NCBI GenBank assembly: GCA_036652735.1
Contig: JAVVVI010000010.1
Location: 1-56,793 of the forward strand
Length of the DNA stretch: 56,793 nucleotides
Direction: 5' to 3'
DNA from: JAGOGN01 sp036652735
GTDB lineage: Bacteria; Bacillota; Clostridia; Lachnospirales; Lachnospiraceae
The translations under genes were made by a program, and so were the position numbers. Shown here one piece after another: positions 26,253-34,389 of the stretch; the stretch's first letter is position 1; each line of letters begins with the position of its first letter. The notes under the pieces were generated by a model, which saw only the letters and a list, made by a program, of their open reading frames with translations, searched no databases and was not told where the DNA came from.

Positions 26253-28337
26253 ATGGATGTAAGTCAATATCTTGATATTTTTATCGATGAAACAAGTGAA
26301 CATTTACAGAACCTGAATGATTGCATTATGGTATTAGAAAAAGAACCGGAGAATAAGGATACCATTAATGAAATATTCAGGGCAGCGCATTCTTTAAAGG
26401 GAATGGCCGGAACGATGGGATTTAAGCGCATGCAGCGTTTAACTCATGATATGGAAGATGTATTTCAGGAAGTACGTTCGGATAAGATTAAAGTCAATGG
26501 AAACATGATTGATATTTTATTCCGTTGTCTGGATGCAATTGAGTCTTATCTTGAGAATGTAAAGAGTTCTTCCAATGAAGGAACCGAAGATAATGAACCT
26601 ATTATTAATAGCTTGAATGCAGTCCTTCATGGTACAGCAGAAGAAAGTAATGTAAAAGAAGAAATTAAAGAAAAACCAATCGCTGCACCGGCAGAGAGAA
26701 CAAAAAAATATTTAGAATTTAATATGACGGATAATGAGAGAGAGAATATTAAAGAGCAGGAAGAAAAAGGACGTCATGTATATGGCCTTACGGTCTTTAT
26801 TAATAGTGAATGTCTGTTAAAATCTGCAAGAGCTTTTTTAGTGTTCAAGGCATTGGAAGAGATTGGAGATATTATTGTATATCATCCAAGTTCTCAAGAG
26901 ATTGAGGATGAGAATTTTGAGTTTGATTTTAGCGTTTATGTATCAACAATGGAACCATTGGAAAAGGCAATTGAAAAGGCAAAATCAGTTTCAGAAATTG
27001 ATGATGTTATTGGCGAATTAGTGAAATATTCATCGGTTATGTTAGATGAAGAAGACAGCCAGAGTGACGAAACGGACAATAGTCCTGCTCCGACAAGCAA
27101 TACGGCAATTGAGACAGCTTCCGGTTCAAAAGGAAAGCAGACTCCATCAAAATCTTCAGCAGCAAAAGCAGTAACCAATCGTACCGTTCGAGTGGATATT
27201 GAAAAACTGGATGCTTTAATGAATCAGGTAAGTGAGTTGATTATTGCAAAGAATAGCTTGGTGTCCATTAGTGAACAAGAGACAACGGATGGTTCCCAGA
27301 GCCAGTCGTTCCATGAACAAATTGAATATTTGGAACGAATTACAACAAGTCTTCATGAATCAGTTATGAAAGTACGAATGGTTCCAATTGAAAGTGTAGT
27401 AAATAAATTCCCACGAATGATTCGTGATCTTGCCAAAAAATTAGGCAAAAAGATGGATCTGGTTATGAGCGGAGAGGAAACAGAACTTGACCGTACCGTA
27501 GTGGACCAAATTGGTGATCCATTGCAGCATTTACTTCGCAATTCAGCAGATCATGGACTTGAAAGTGCTAAGCTTCGTGCGGAAAGAGGAAAGCCGGAAG
27601 TCGGTTCCATAGCTTTAAATGCATATCAGGAAGGTAACAATGTTATTATTGAAGTGAGTGATGATGGTAATGGTATTGATACGGAACAGATTAAAACAAA
27701 AGCAATTGAACGTGGAATCGTTACAGCGGAGCAGGCAGAGACCTTAAGTAAAAAAGAAATTATTGACTTTTTATTTATGCCAAGTTTTTCAATGGCAAAG
27801 GAAATATCAGATGTATCCGGAAGAGGCGTAGGTTTGGATGTTGTAAAATCGAATATTGAAGCCTTGGGTGGAGATGTTGAAGTTCGCACCGTTCTTGGTG
27901 AAGGATCTAAATTTATTGTACGTCTTCCATTAACGCTTGCTATTATTCAGGCATTGATGGTTGTTGTTAAAGATGAAAAATATGCAATTGCATTAGGTTC
28001 TATTCAGAATATCGAAGACATACCGGTAAAGGATATTAAGTATGTTCAGGCGAAGGAAGTAATTACAATTCGTGGTTCGGTTATTCCATTGGTTCGCTTG
28101 GATAAGGAACTCGATATTATGAGAGATGAGAAGGATGAGAAGGAGAGCCTTACGGTTGTTATTGTTAGAAAAGGTGAGAACTTTGCGGGTCTTGTTGTAG
28201 ATGATTTAATGGGACAGCAGGAAATTGTAATTAAATCACTTGGAAACTACATTAAAAACAATAAGATGATTAGTGGCGCAACCATTTTAGGTGATGGTGA
28301 AGTTGCCTTAATTTTAGATGCAAACGCATTGATATAA
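26253..28337 (+). CDS. cheA: Chemotaxis histidine kinase CheA
   Basis: CheA reads chemoreceptor state and phosphorylates CheY and CheB. The 694 residues contain P1 with His46 ('FRAAHSLKGMAGTMGF'), a P2 CheY/CheB-docking domain (about 170-265), a Ser/Pro-rich linker and a P3 dimerisation helix pair (from about 308). The P4 kinase domain shows the N box 'GDPLQHLLRNSADHGLE' (near 418), G1 'DDGNGID' and 'GRGVGLDVVKSNIEALGG' (near 522). The C-terminal P5 domain binds CheW. It begins 2 bases after cheB. Confidence 0.97.
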   Translation: MDVSQYLDIFIDETSEHLQNLNDCIMVLEKEPENKDTINEIFRAAHSLKGMAGTMGFKRMQRLTHDMEDVFQEVRSDKIKVNGNMIDILFRCLDAIESYLENVKSSSNEGTEDNEPIINSLNAVLHGTAEESNVKEEIKEKPIAAPAERTKKYLEFNMTDNERENIKEQEEKGRHVYGLTVFINSECLLKSARAFLVFKALEEIGDIIVYHPSSQEIEDENFEFDFSVYVSTMEPLEKAIEKAKSVSEIDDVIGELVKYSSVMLDEEDSQSDETDNSPAPTSNTAIETASGSKGKQTPSKSSAAKAVTNRTVRVDIEKLDALMNQVSELIIAKNSLVSISEQETTDGSQSQSFHEQIEYLERITTSLHESVMKVRMVPIESVVNKFPRMIRDLAKKLGKKMDLVMSGEETELDRTVVDQIGDPLQHLLRNSADHGLESAKLRAERGKPEVGSIALNAYQEGNNVIIEVSDDGNGIDTEQIKTKAIERGIVTAEQAETLSKKEIIDFLFMPSFSMAKEISDVSGRGVGLDVVKSNIEALGGDVEVRTVLGEGSKFIVRLPLTLAIIQALMVVVKDEKYAIALGSIQNIEDIPVKDIKYVQAKEVITIRGSVIPLVRLDKELDIMRDEKDEKESLTVVIVRKGENFAGLVVDDLMGQQEIVIKSLGNYIKNNKMISGATILGDGEVALILDANALI

Positions 28338-28352
28338 CAGGAGGTATTCACG

Positions 28353-28817
28353 TTGATAAATAATATAGCTATTGCAGAAAAAGAGAAAAAGCAGTATATT
28401 GTAGTAAAGATTGGTAGTGAGCAATATGGCATTGATATTAGATACATAGACAATATTGTCAGAATGCAGAAGATTACCCGTGTTCCAAGAGCACAAACTT
28501 ATTTTAAAGGTATTATTAATCTTCGAGGAGAAGTAGTACCGGTTATGAGTATTCGTCTTAAAATGGGATTAGCGGATGATCAGTTTACCAATTCTTCACG
28601 TATTATAATATTGAAGATTGAACAACAGGGATCGATTGGCGTTATTGTAGATGAAGTGCGGGAGGTTGTTACACTTGCACCAGAGGAAATTGATAAATTC
28701 ACACCGGACACAAAAGATGACAGAGGTGATTTTATTAATGGAATTGGAAAAAATGCAGGACAGTTAATTTCATTATTGGAGATTAATTCCATTATTGAAG
28801 AGAAAGATGCAATCTAA
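28353..28817 (+). CDS. cheW: Chemotaxis coupling protein CheW
   Basis: CheW couples receptors to CheA in the chemosensory array. The 154 residues form an SH3-like fold with family marks 'QYGIDIRYIDNIVRMQKITR', 'FKGIINLRGEVVPVMSIRLK' and 'VDEVREVVTLAPEEID'. The start is TTG at 28353, with AGGAGG about 9 bases upstream. A stem-loop follows the stop. Confidence 0.97.
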   Translation: MINNIAIAEKEKKQYIVVKIGSEQYGIDIRYIDNIVRMQKITRVPRAQTYFKGIINLRGEVVPVMSIRLKMGLADDQFTNSSRIIILKIEQQGSIGVIVDEVREVVTLAPEEIDKFTPDTKDDRGDFINGIGKNAGQLISLLEINSIIEEKDAI

Positions 28818-28833
28818 CAAATGATAATATGTG

Positions 28834-28863
28834 CTGGTGGGAATCGTATTTTATTCTCACCAG
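28834..28863 (+). other. cheW-cheC intercistronic hairpin
   Basis: An 11-bp stem with one G-U pair (28834-28844 with 28853-28863, 8-base loop) fills most of the 68-base cheW-cheC gap. It ends about 13 bases before the cheC ribosome site. Only a short TAAATTT tail follows, so any termination would be partial. It could lower CheC/CheD output relative to CheA/CheW or protect the upstream mRNA end. Confidence 0.5.
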
Positions 28864-28885
28864 TAAATTTACTTGCGGAGGTATT

Positions 28886-29506
28886 ATGGCTAATTTTAAT
28901 TTAGAAGAAGTGAATGATATTTATTTTGATGTTTTAAAAGAAATTGGAAATATAGGAGCCGGAAATGCAACAACAGCAATTGCCAGTATGTTGAGCTTAA
29001 GAATCAATATGAATGTGCCGAAGGTGCAGCTCCTAACCTTTCCAGAATTAGCGGGTTCCATTGGAGCTGAAGATGAAGCGATTGTTGGCATTTATCTTGA
29101 AGTCCAATGTGACATTGCCGGAAGTATGATGTTTTTGCTTAAATTAGATTCCGCTCATTATCTAGTAAATCATTTAATGGGAAGACCGGATGAATACATG
29201 GAAGAATTTGATGAAATGGATTTATCGGCATTAAAAGAGATTGGTAACATTATTGCCGGTTCCTATTTGTCAGCGTTATCAACAATGACCAAGATGACGA
29301 TTACCTCTTCGGTACCTTATCTTGCAATTGATATGGCGGGGGCAATTTTAAGTGTACCGGCTATACAGTTCGGACAATTTGGAGATAATGCTTTATTGAT
29401 TGAAACTGAATTTGGCGATGATGTAATGATAGAAGGGTATTTCATACTATTACCGGAACTGGAATCCTATGATAAAATATTAAACTCGCTGGGTATCACA
29501 ATTTAA
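28886..29506 (+). CDS. cheC: CheY-P phosphatase CheC
   Basis: CheC dephosphorylates CheY-P and, with CheD, forms a feedback loop in adaptation. I choose the ATG at 28886 (MANFNLEEVNDIYF..., 206 residues) because CGGAGG lies just upstream; an in-frame ATG at 28829 lies in front of the hairpin. Both catalytic motifs are intact: 'DVLKEIGN' and 'SALKEIGN', each followed by the Pro 23 residues after the Asn. It lacks a FliN domain, which distinguishes it from the FliY in this operon. Confidence 0.95.
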   Translation: MANFNLEEVNDIYFDVLKEIGNIGAGNATTAIASMLSLRINMNVPKVQLLTFPELAGSIGAEDEAIVGIYLEVQCDIAGSMMFLLKLDSAHYLVNHLMGRPDEYMEEFDEMDLSALKEIGNIIAGSYLSALSTMTKMTITSSVPYLAIDMAGAILSVPAIQFGQFGDNALLIETEFGDDVMIEGYFILLPELESYDKILNSLGITI

Positions 29507-29517
29507 GGAGTGCACGA

Positions 29518-30003
29518 ATGAGTAACGTGATTAAGGTTGGAATGGCTGATCTTAGCATAGGAAAGAGCCCGGATATTATTACAACTTTGGGACTAGGATC
29601 ATGTATAGGCATTGCATTATATGACCCAACCACACATATTGGTGGGTTGGCTCATATTATGCTGCCGGATAGTCATGCATTAAAAAACAATTCCAATATT
29701 GCTAAGTTTGCAGATACGGGAATTGAAGAATTATTAAAAAAGATGATAATTATTGGAGCAAATCGAACTAGAATAGTCGCAAAAATTGCTGGTGGAGCAA
29801 AGATGTTTGAAATGAGTGGACTATCGGACATTGGTAATATTGGATTAAGAAATGCAGAAGCGACAAAAGAAAAATTAAAAGCATTGTCAATTCCTTTAAG
29901 GGCAGAAGATACAGGCTTAAATTATGGAAGAACAGTGGAATTGAATTGCGAAAATGGTAGCTTTCTGATAAAATCAGTAGGGAAGCCTTTGAAGACCCTA
30001 TAA
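29518..30003 (+). CDS. cheD: Chemoreceptor glutamine deamidase CheD
   Basis: CheD deamidates receptor glutamines and is held by CheC when CheY-P is high. The 161 residues carry the Cys-His-Thr catalytic set seen in the family: Cys29 in 'LGLGSCIGIALYD', His46 in 'GGLAHIMLPDS' and Thr23. It follows cheC by 11 bases, as in other CheC/CheD systems. Confidence 0.96.
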   Translation: MSNVIKVGMADLSIGKSPDIITTLGLGSCIGIALYDPTTHIGGLAHIMLPDSHALKNNSNIAKFADTGIEELLKKMIIIGANRTRIVAKIAGGAKMFEMSGLSDIGNIGLRNAEATKEKLKALSIPLRAEDTGLNYGRTVELNCENGSFLIKSVGKPLKTL

Positions 30004-30017
30004 TGTGAGGGAAAGAC

Positions 30018-30275
30018 ATGAATACAAAACCGGTGCCGGCAGTAACAACGTTAATCGCAGGAGTTGTTGTCTGTATTTTAGGGTATATAAAACATATGGA
30101 ACTTGGGAACTTTTTGCAATTACTATTATTTGTTCTTCTGGGATTTTATGTAATTGGTGGTGTTGTTCGTCTTATTTTAGATAAAAACTTTGAGAAGATG
30201 AAAGAGGAAGAAATCTTGGAGCCGGATCTAGAAGAACAAGAGGAAGGTTCTCCTGAAATAGAAAACATTGAGTAG
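30018..30275 (+). CDS. Small two-helix membrane protein, unknown function
   Basis: I do not recognise this 85-residue protein. It shows two membrane helices (about 7-24 and 32-54) and a very acidic C-terminal tail ('EEEILEPDLEEQEEG...'), probably cytosolic. GTGAGGG precedes the ATG. It sits between cheD and fliA, 14 bases after cheD, so it belongs to the operon. The acidic tail might contact a motor, array or regulatory protein, but nothing in the sequence says which. Confidence 0.8.
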   Translation: MNTKPVPAVTTLIAGVVVCILGYIKHMELGNFLQLLLFVLLGFYVIGGVVRLILDKNFEKMKEEEILEPDLEEQEEGSPEIENIE

Positions 30276-30336
30276 CAGGCAGGCCGAACAAAATTGGATA
30301 CAAAAACGGAATAAGATGTGATTTGGGAGGCTTTTT

Positions 30337-31101
30337 ATGAAAGTGGCAGACAAAGAAAAATTATGGATCACATATCAAAAAAATCCTTCTCCTGAAATTC
30401 GGGAACAATTAATTATTGAGTATGCTCCACTGGTTAAACTGGTAGCGGGGCGGCTTAGTATGTATTTGGGAAGCAATCTTGAGTATGAAGATTTGGTTAG
30501 TTATGGAATTTTTGGTCTCATAGACGCAATTGATAAATTCGATATAGGAAAAGAAGTGAAATTCGAGACCTATGCAAGTCTACGAATCAGAGGTTCTATA
30601 TTAGACCAGATTCGGAAAATGGACTGGATTCCAAGAACAATTCGACAGAAGCAGAAGAAAATAGATGAAGTTATTAAAAGAATAGAAAATAAAAATGGAA
30701 AATCGGCCACAGATGACGAGATTGCTGCGGAATTAGAGCTAAGCCAAGACGAATATTTGAATTGGCAGTCTCAAATGAAAGTTACGAATGTGATTTCCCT
30801 GAATGAATTTGTAGAACAAGGAAGTGAACCGGTGATGGACGATTTATGTAATTCTCATTTCATCCAACCGGAACATGCAATGGAAAAAGAAGAACTCAAG
30901 ACTATGCTTTCTCAATGCCTTGAATTATTAACCGATAAAGAAAAAAAAGTAATTTTGTTGTATTATTATGAAGAGCTAACATTAAAAGAGATTAGTGAAA
31001 TTCTCCAAGTATCTGAGTCAAGAATATCGCAGCTACATACAAAAGGTTTAAAAAAAATGAGAAGTAAAATGGGAAAATATATGGGTATATTAATTGGGTA
31101 G
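30337..31101 (+). CDS. fliA: Flagellar sigma factor FliA (SigD, sigma-28)
   Basis: FliA directs RNA polymerase to late flagellar and chemotaxis genes. The 254 residues include region 2 ('EYEDLVSYGIFGLIDAIDKF', 'FETYASLRIRGSILDQIRKM', then 'DWIPR'), region 3, and region 4 with a helix-turn-helix ('LTLKEISEILQVSESRISQL'). The motif 'DWIPRTIRQ' is typical of WhiG/FliA-type sigma factors. No anti-sigma FlgM gene is in the window. Near-terminal position in the operon would delay its expression, as shown for SigD in B. subtilis. Confidence 0.97.
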   Translation: MKVADKEKLWITYQKNPSPEIREQLIIEYAPLVKLVAGRLSMYLGSNLEYEDLVSYGIFGLIDAIDKFDIGKEVKFETYASLRIRGSILDQIRKMDWIPRTIRQKQKKIDEVIKRIENKNGKSATDDEIAAELELSQDEYLNWQSQMKVTNVISLNEFVEQGSEPVMDDLCNSHFIQPEHAMEKEELKTMLSQCLELLTDKEKKVILLYYYEELTLKEISEILQVSESRISQLHTKGLKKMRSKMGKYMGILIG

Positions 31102-31127
31102 GACGTATAAGTGGGGGAAAAAGGAAG

Positions 31128-32729
31128 ATGAGCAGCAGAAGTGGATATGTACAGTTAAAAATAAAAAATGACCAGACATATGCAATAATTTTTCCACCTG
31201 AAGAGGGTGGAAAAAATGTAGAGCTTAGCCATGTTATTGTATATTTGGAACGGCATCAGTTAAAAGAATATAATCTTAAGGAATTATCAGATGTAGTCAA
31301 AGAACCGAATGAAAAGATAGAAATTTTTGTGGGCCAATCACCGGGTTATGCATTTAATGAAGAAGTAGACATTTCTGTTACTTCAGATAAAATGCTTGTA
31401 TTTGCTGATTTTTATCCTCCGTCTGAGGGTGGAAAGCAAATGAGTGAACAGGATATTTTAAATGAGCTTACCCTTAATAAGGTCGTAGCAGGAATTAATT
31501 TAGATGTGATACAGGAATATTTGAAAAATCATGATTATGGGCAACAATATCTTTTAGCGAAGGGAACACCGCCGGCTCATGGTCATGATGCCAAAATCGA
31601 ATATTTTTTTACTACCAATTTTAATACCAAGCCGAAAAAAAATGAAGACGGATCCGTCAATTATCATGATTTAAATATAATTTCACAGGTTGAAAAAGAC
31701 CAGAGACTGGCGCTGCTACACAAGGAAGATCCCGGAAAAGAAGGACAGGATGTTCTTGGAAATATTGTAAAACCCAAGACCGTGAAGAGTTTAAAGCTTG
31801 ATTTTGCTAATAATATTCGATTGTCAGAAGATAAAACAGAGATCTTTTCAGAAGTTACCGGTCATGTATCTTTAGTAAGTGGGAAAGTCTTTGTATCGAA
31901 CATCTATGAAGTTCCAGCGGATGTAGATAATTCCACCGGTGATATTGAGTATAATGGAAGCGTGAATATTAAAGGAAATGTACAAAGTGGATTTGTTGTA
32001 AAGGCAAGAGGAGATATTGTGGTTGAAGGTGTCGTAGAGGGGGCGAAACTTTACGCAGATGGCCAGATTATTCTAAAAAGAGGAATTCATGGAATGACCA
32101 AAGGTATTTTAGTTGCCAAAGGAAATATTATCACGAAATTTATAGAAAATGCCACAGTAGAAAGTGGTGGATTCATTGAGACAGAATCTATTTTGCACAG
32201 TAAAGTGTCGGCATTTAGCGAAATTCGTGTAAATGGAAGAAAAGGATTTGTGACTGGAGGGCTCATACGGGCCGGGAAATTAGTAGAAGCACAGCTCATT
32301 GGTTCTGAGATGGGAACAACTACACTTCTTGAAGTGGGAATCGATCCAATGAAAAAAGAACGATATAATGAGTTAAAAAAATTAATTGCGGATAAAAAGA
32401 AAGAGATTGATCAAATCAAACCTATTTTAGCTAATTTTTCAGAAAAAATGGCAAAGGGTGAAGAAATTGGACAGAATAAATTAATGTACGTGCAACAGCT
32501 GGCCGGTACCTATAAGAAAATGCAGGAACAGCTGGCACCAATGAGAGAAGAGCTTGAACGAATACACATGGAATTATCAATGAATGATGATGCAAGAGTG
32601 AAAGTATTTAAAACAATTTATCCGGGTGTTACAGTTACTATATCAGATATTACAACAGGCGTAAAAGATGCACGTAGTTTTTGCCAATTTGTAAAAGACT
32701 CTGGTGAAATTATTATCAAGAACATGTAA
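31128..32729 (+). CDS. FapA family protein (DUF342)
   Basis: This 533-residue member of the FapA/DUF342 family has a variable N-terminal domain (about 1-150) and a central beta-helix region ('NIKGNVQSGFVVKARGDIVV', 'EGVVEGAKLYADGQIILKRG', about 270-400). A coiled coil (about 415-490) and a short beta tail follow. The repeated Gly-x-hydrophobic pattern builds a beta helix. Its function in clostridia is not established, although the gene often sits beside fliA. The beta-helix core could be a scaffold, a possible parallel with the bactofilin downstream. Confidence 0.88.
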   Translation: MSSRSGYVQLKIKNDQTYAIIFPPEEGGKNVELSHVIVYLERHQLKEYNLKELSDVVKEPNEKIEIFVGQSPGYAFNEEVDISVTSDKMLVFADFYPPSEGGKQMSEQDILNELTLNKVVAGINLDVIQEYLKNHDYGQQYLLAKGTPPAHGHDAKIEYFFTTNFNTKPKKNEDGSVNYHDLNIISQVEKDQRLALLHKEDPGKEGQDVLGNIVKPKTVKSLKLDFANNIRLSEDKTEIFSEVTGHVSLVSGKVFVSNIYEVPADVDNSTGDIEYNGSVNIKGNVQSGFVVKARGDIVVEGVVEGAKLYADGQIILKRGIHGMTKGILVAKGNIITKFIENATVESGGFIETESILHSKVSAFSEIRVNGRKGFVTGGLIRAGKLVEAQLIGSEMGTTTLLEVGIDPMKKERYNELKKLIADKKKEIDQIKPILANFSEKMAKGEEIGQNKLMYVQQLAGTYKKMQEQLAPMREELERIHMELSMNDDARVKVFKTIYPGVTVTISDITTGVKDARSFCQFVKDSGEIIIKNM

Positions 32730-32741
32730 GGAGAAATTTAT

Positions 32742-33065
32742 ATGACAATTCGTCCCGTAGACTTAAATGGTATGCTGCAGCGCACACAAGATGTTTCAAC
32801 AATAAAACATAATGAGGATCACCGTCCTATGGTGCAGCAGCAGGATATCACTGTTACATATGAAAAGAAGATGGAGAAACAATTGCATCAGATTTCACAT
32901 ACAGAAAAAGAAACAAAACGAGAAGAAAAATTTGATGCAAAAGAAGAAGGAAAAAACAAGTATCAGGATAATCGAAAAAAAGAAAAAAAACAGAAGAATT
33001 TACAGGAAACCCAGGATTGTGTGATTGAAAAAAAACAAAGCAGGAGTTTTGATGTAAAAGTTTAA
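32742..33065 (+). CDS. Short charged fla-operon protein, unknown function
   Basis: I do not recognise this 107-residue protein. The opening 'MTIRPVDLNGMLQRTQDVST' (1-20) looks like a specific motif. The rest is extremely Lys/Glu/Gln-rich, lacks membrane segments and is probably disordered or helical. AAGGAGA precedes the ATG 12 bases after fapA, and the next gene starts 10 bases after its stop, so it belongs to the block after fliA. It could be an adaptor or a secreted or chaperone-bound factor, but no evidence favours one. Confidence 0.75.
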   Translation: MTIRPVDLNGMLQRTQDVSTIKHNEDHRPMVQQQDITVTYEKKMEKQLHQISHTEKETKREEKFDAKEEGKNKYQDNRKKEKKQKNLQETQDCVIEKKQSRSFDVKV

Positions 33066-33075
33066 TGGGGGAAGT

Positions 33076-33747
33076 ATGACAGCACTTGAAATTGTATTAA
33101 TTATTATTGGTTTGATATTTGTTCTGGGAAGTTTTATGGTTGCAGAAAAACTTTCAGGGAAAGAATTAACGGAACTTGCAAAAATGAGCTCCAATGAAAT
33201 TAATAAAATTATTGAAAAAGAACTAGAAAAAGCAAATGTCACAATCAGCAATACCGTAGATGATGTAATAGATGAATCGGTTATGAAGGTAGAGCGGATG
33301 ATGGATAAGGAAACAAATGCTAAGATTATGGCAATTAGTGAATATTCAGATTCAGTATTGAATTCCATTAGTAAAACGCATAATGAAGTGATGTTTCTTT
33401 ATAGTATGTTAAATGATAAACATGAGGAATTGACAACCTTTGCCAATGAACTTTCAGAAGTTCAAAGTCGTATTCAAAAACTAAAGGAAGAGATGGAGTG
33501 TAAGATAGAAGAAGTCTCGAATCGAATGGAACAGGAATCCTGTGAAATCAGTAAAACCGAGAATAGTTTAGAAGACAACGTGTTCCAGGGGGAACCGGAA
33601 CAACAGGAATTACAGAGTGGAAATCATAACAATGAAATATTAGAGCTTTATCGTTCCGGAATGAGTACAGTGGAGATTGCAAGGAAGTTAAGTATAGGTT
33701 TTGGTGAAGTAAAGTTCGTAATAGACTTGTATAGAGGAGAAGATTAA
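33076..33747 (+). CDS. SwrB-like membrane protein (DUF6115 type)
   Basis: This 223-residue protein has an N-terminal membrane segment (about 3-22), a long coiled coil (about 35-165) and a C-terminal helix-turn-helix-like tail ('EILELYRSGMSTVEIARKLS', about 188-207). Architecture and place, after fliA and before rpsB, match B. subtilis SwrB (YlxL), which stimulates flagellar export and basal-body maturation. I infer a similar role; direct identity is not shown, so no symbol is given. The tail probably mediates protein contacts, since the protein is membrane-bound. Confidence 0.75.
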   Translation: MTALEIVLIIIGLIFVLGSFMVAEKLSGKELTELAKMSSNEINKIIEKELEKANVTISNTVDDVIDESVMKVERMMDKETNAKIMAISEYSDSVLNSISKTHNEVMFLYSMLNDKHEELTTFANELSEVQSRIQKLKEEMECKIEEVSNRMEQESCEISKTENSLEDNVFQGEPEQQELQSGNHNNEILELYRSGMSTVEIARKLSIGFGEVKFVIDLYRGED

Positions 33748-33749
33748 AC

Positions 33750-34310
33750 TTGAAGATGAAATATTATTTGAGAGGAATCGGAATCGGAATTATGATGACA
33801 ACTATAATTCTAATGATATCTTTTCAACAAAGTGGATATAAAAAAATGAACGATCAAGAGATCATCACTCGTGCCAAGGAATTAGGAATGATAAAAAAAC
33901 AAGAGACTGACAGTAAAGATCCTGCTGAAAAAGCAAAATCACCTTATCCATCCATGGATTCTCTATTGGAAAATGCAAAAAAAGAAGAGCTTAAGGATCA
34001 AGCAGAAAACAAGGATGAATCAACACAAGAAAATCAGAAGTCCGATAAAGACAAAGACAAAGATAAAATAGAAGAAGAACCTAAGACGGAAACGGAGAAC
34101 TCAATTCTTGTTAAGATTAAAAGTGGTGATTGTTCGGAAACGATCGCAAGTCAATTGGTTGAATCCGGATTAATTGAAGATGCCTATAATTTTAATTTAT
34201 TCTTATCACAGCATGGCTATGATGTTCGGCTAAAACCGGGAGAGTACACCATATTACCGGGAACTACAATGGAAGAAATTGCCTTAATATTAACGGGACG
34301 AGGAAATTAA
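33750..34310 (+). CDS. Membrane protein with MltG/YceG LysM-like domain only
   Basis: This 186-residue protein has an N-terminal membrane helix (about 7-26), a charged Lys/Glu/Asp linker (about 45-115) and a C-terminal domain ('VKIKSGDCSETIASQLVESG', then 'LKPGEYTILPGTTMEEIALI') like the LysM-like subdomain of the endolytic transglycosylase MltG. The large catalytic YceG domain is absent, so it is unlikely to cut glycan. It may bind peptidoglycan near the motor. The TTG at 33750 is chosen because AGGAG lies about 10 bases upstream; the ATG at 33756 would be 16 away. It is the last gene of the fla operon. Confidence 0.75.
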   Translation: MKMKYYLRGIGIGIMMTTIILMISFQQSGYKKMNDQEIITRAKELGMIKKQETDSKDPAEKAKSPYPSMDSLLENAKKEELKDQAENKDESTQENQKSDKDKDKDKIEEEPKTETENSILVKIKSGDCSETIASQLVESGLIEDAYNFNLFLSQHGYDVRLKPGEYTILPGTTMEEIALILTGRGN

Positions 34311-34313
34311 TAC

Positions 34314-34342
34314 TTGCAAATACCCTTAGATTATGTTATTAT
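34314..34342 (+). promoter_or_regulatory. Sigma-A promoter of rpsB-tsf
   Basis: TTGCAA (34314-34319) and TATTAT (34337-34342) are separated by exactly 17 bases, with an extended -10 TGT at 34334-34336. Predicted transcription starts near 34349, about 120 bases before the rpsB ATG. The promoter lies inside the flagellar-operon terminator hairpin. Confidence 0.75.
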
Positions 34343-34360
34343 ATCATAGTCTGAGGGTAT
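34320..34360 (+). terminator. Terminator of the fla/che operon
   Basis: A 16-bp stem (34320-34335 with 34345-34360, three G-U pairs, 9-base loop) is followed by the T-rich CTTTATTCTTAG. It begins 9 bases after the last fla-operon gene. A transcript starting at the rpsB promoter near 34349 would include only part of the 3' arm, so the hairpin would stop read-through from the flagellar genes without affecting rpsB. Confidence 0.75.
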
Positions 34361-34389
34361 CTTTATTCTTAGATAAAATAAAAAAATCA

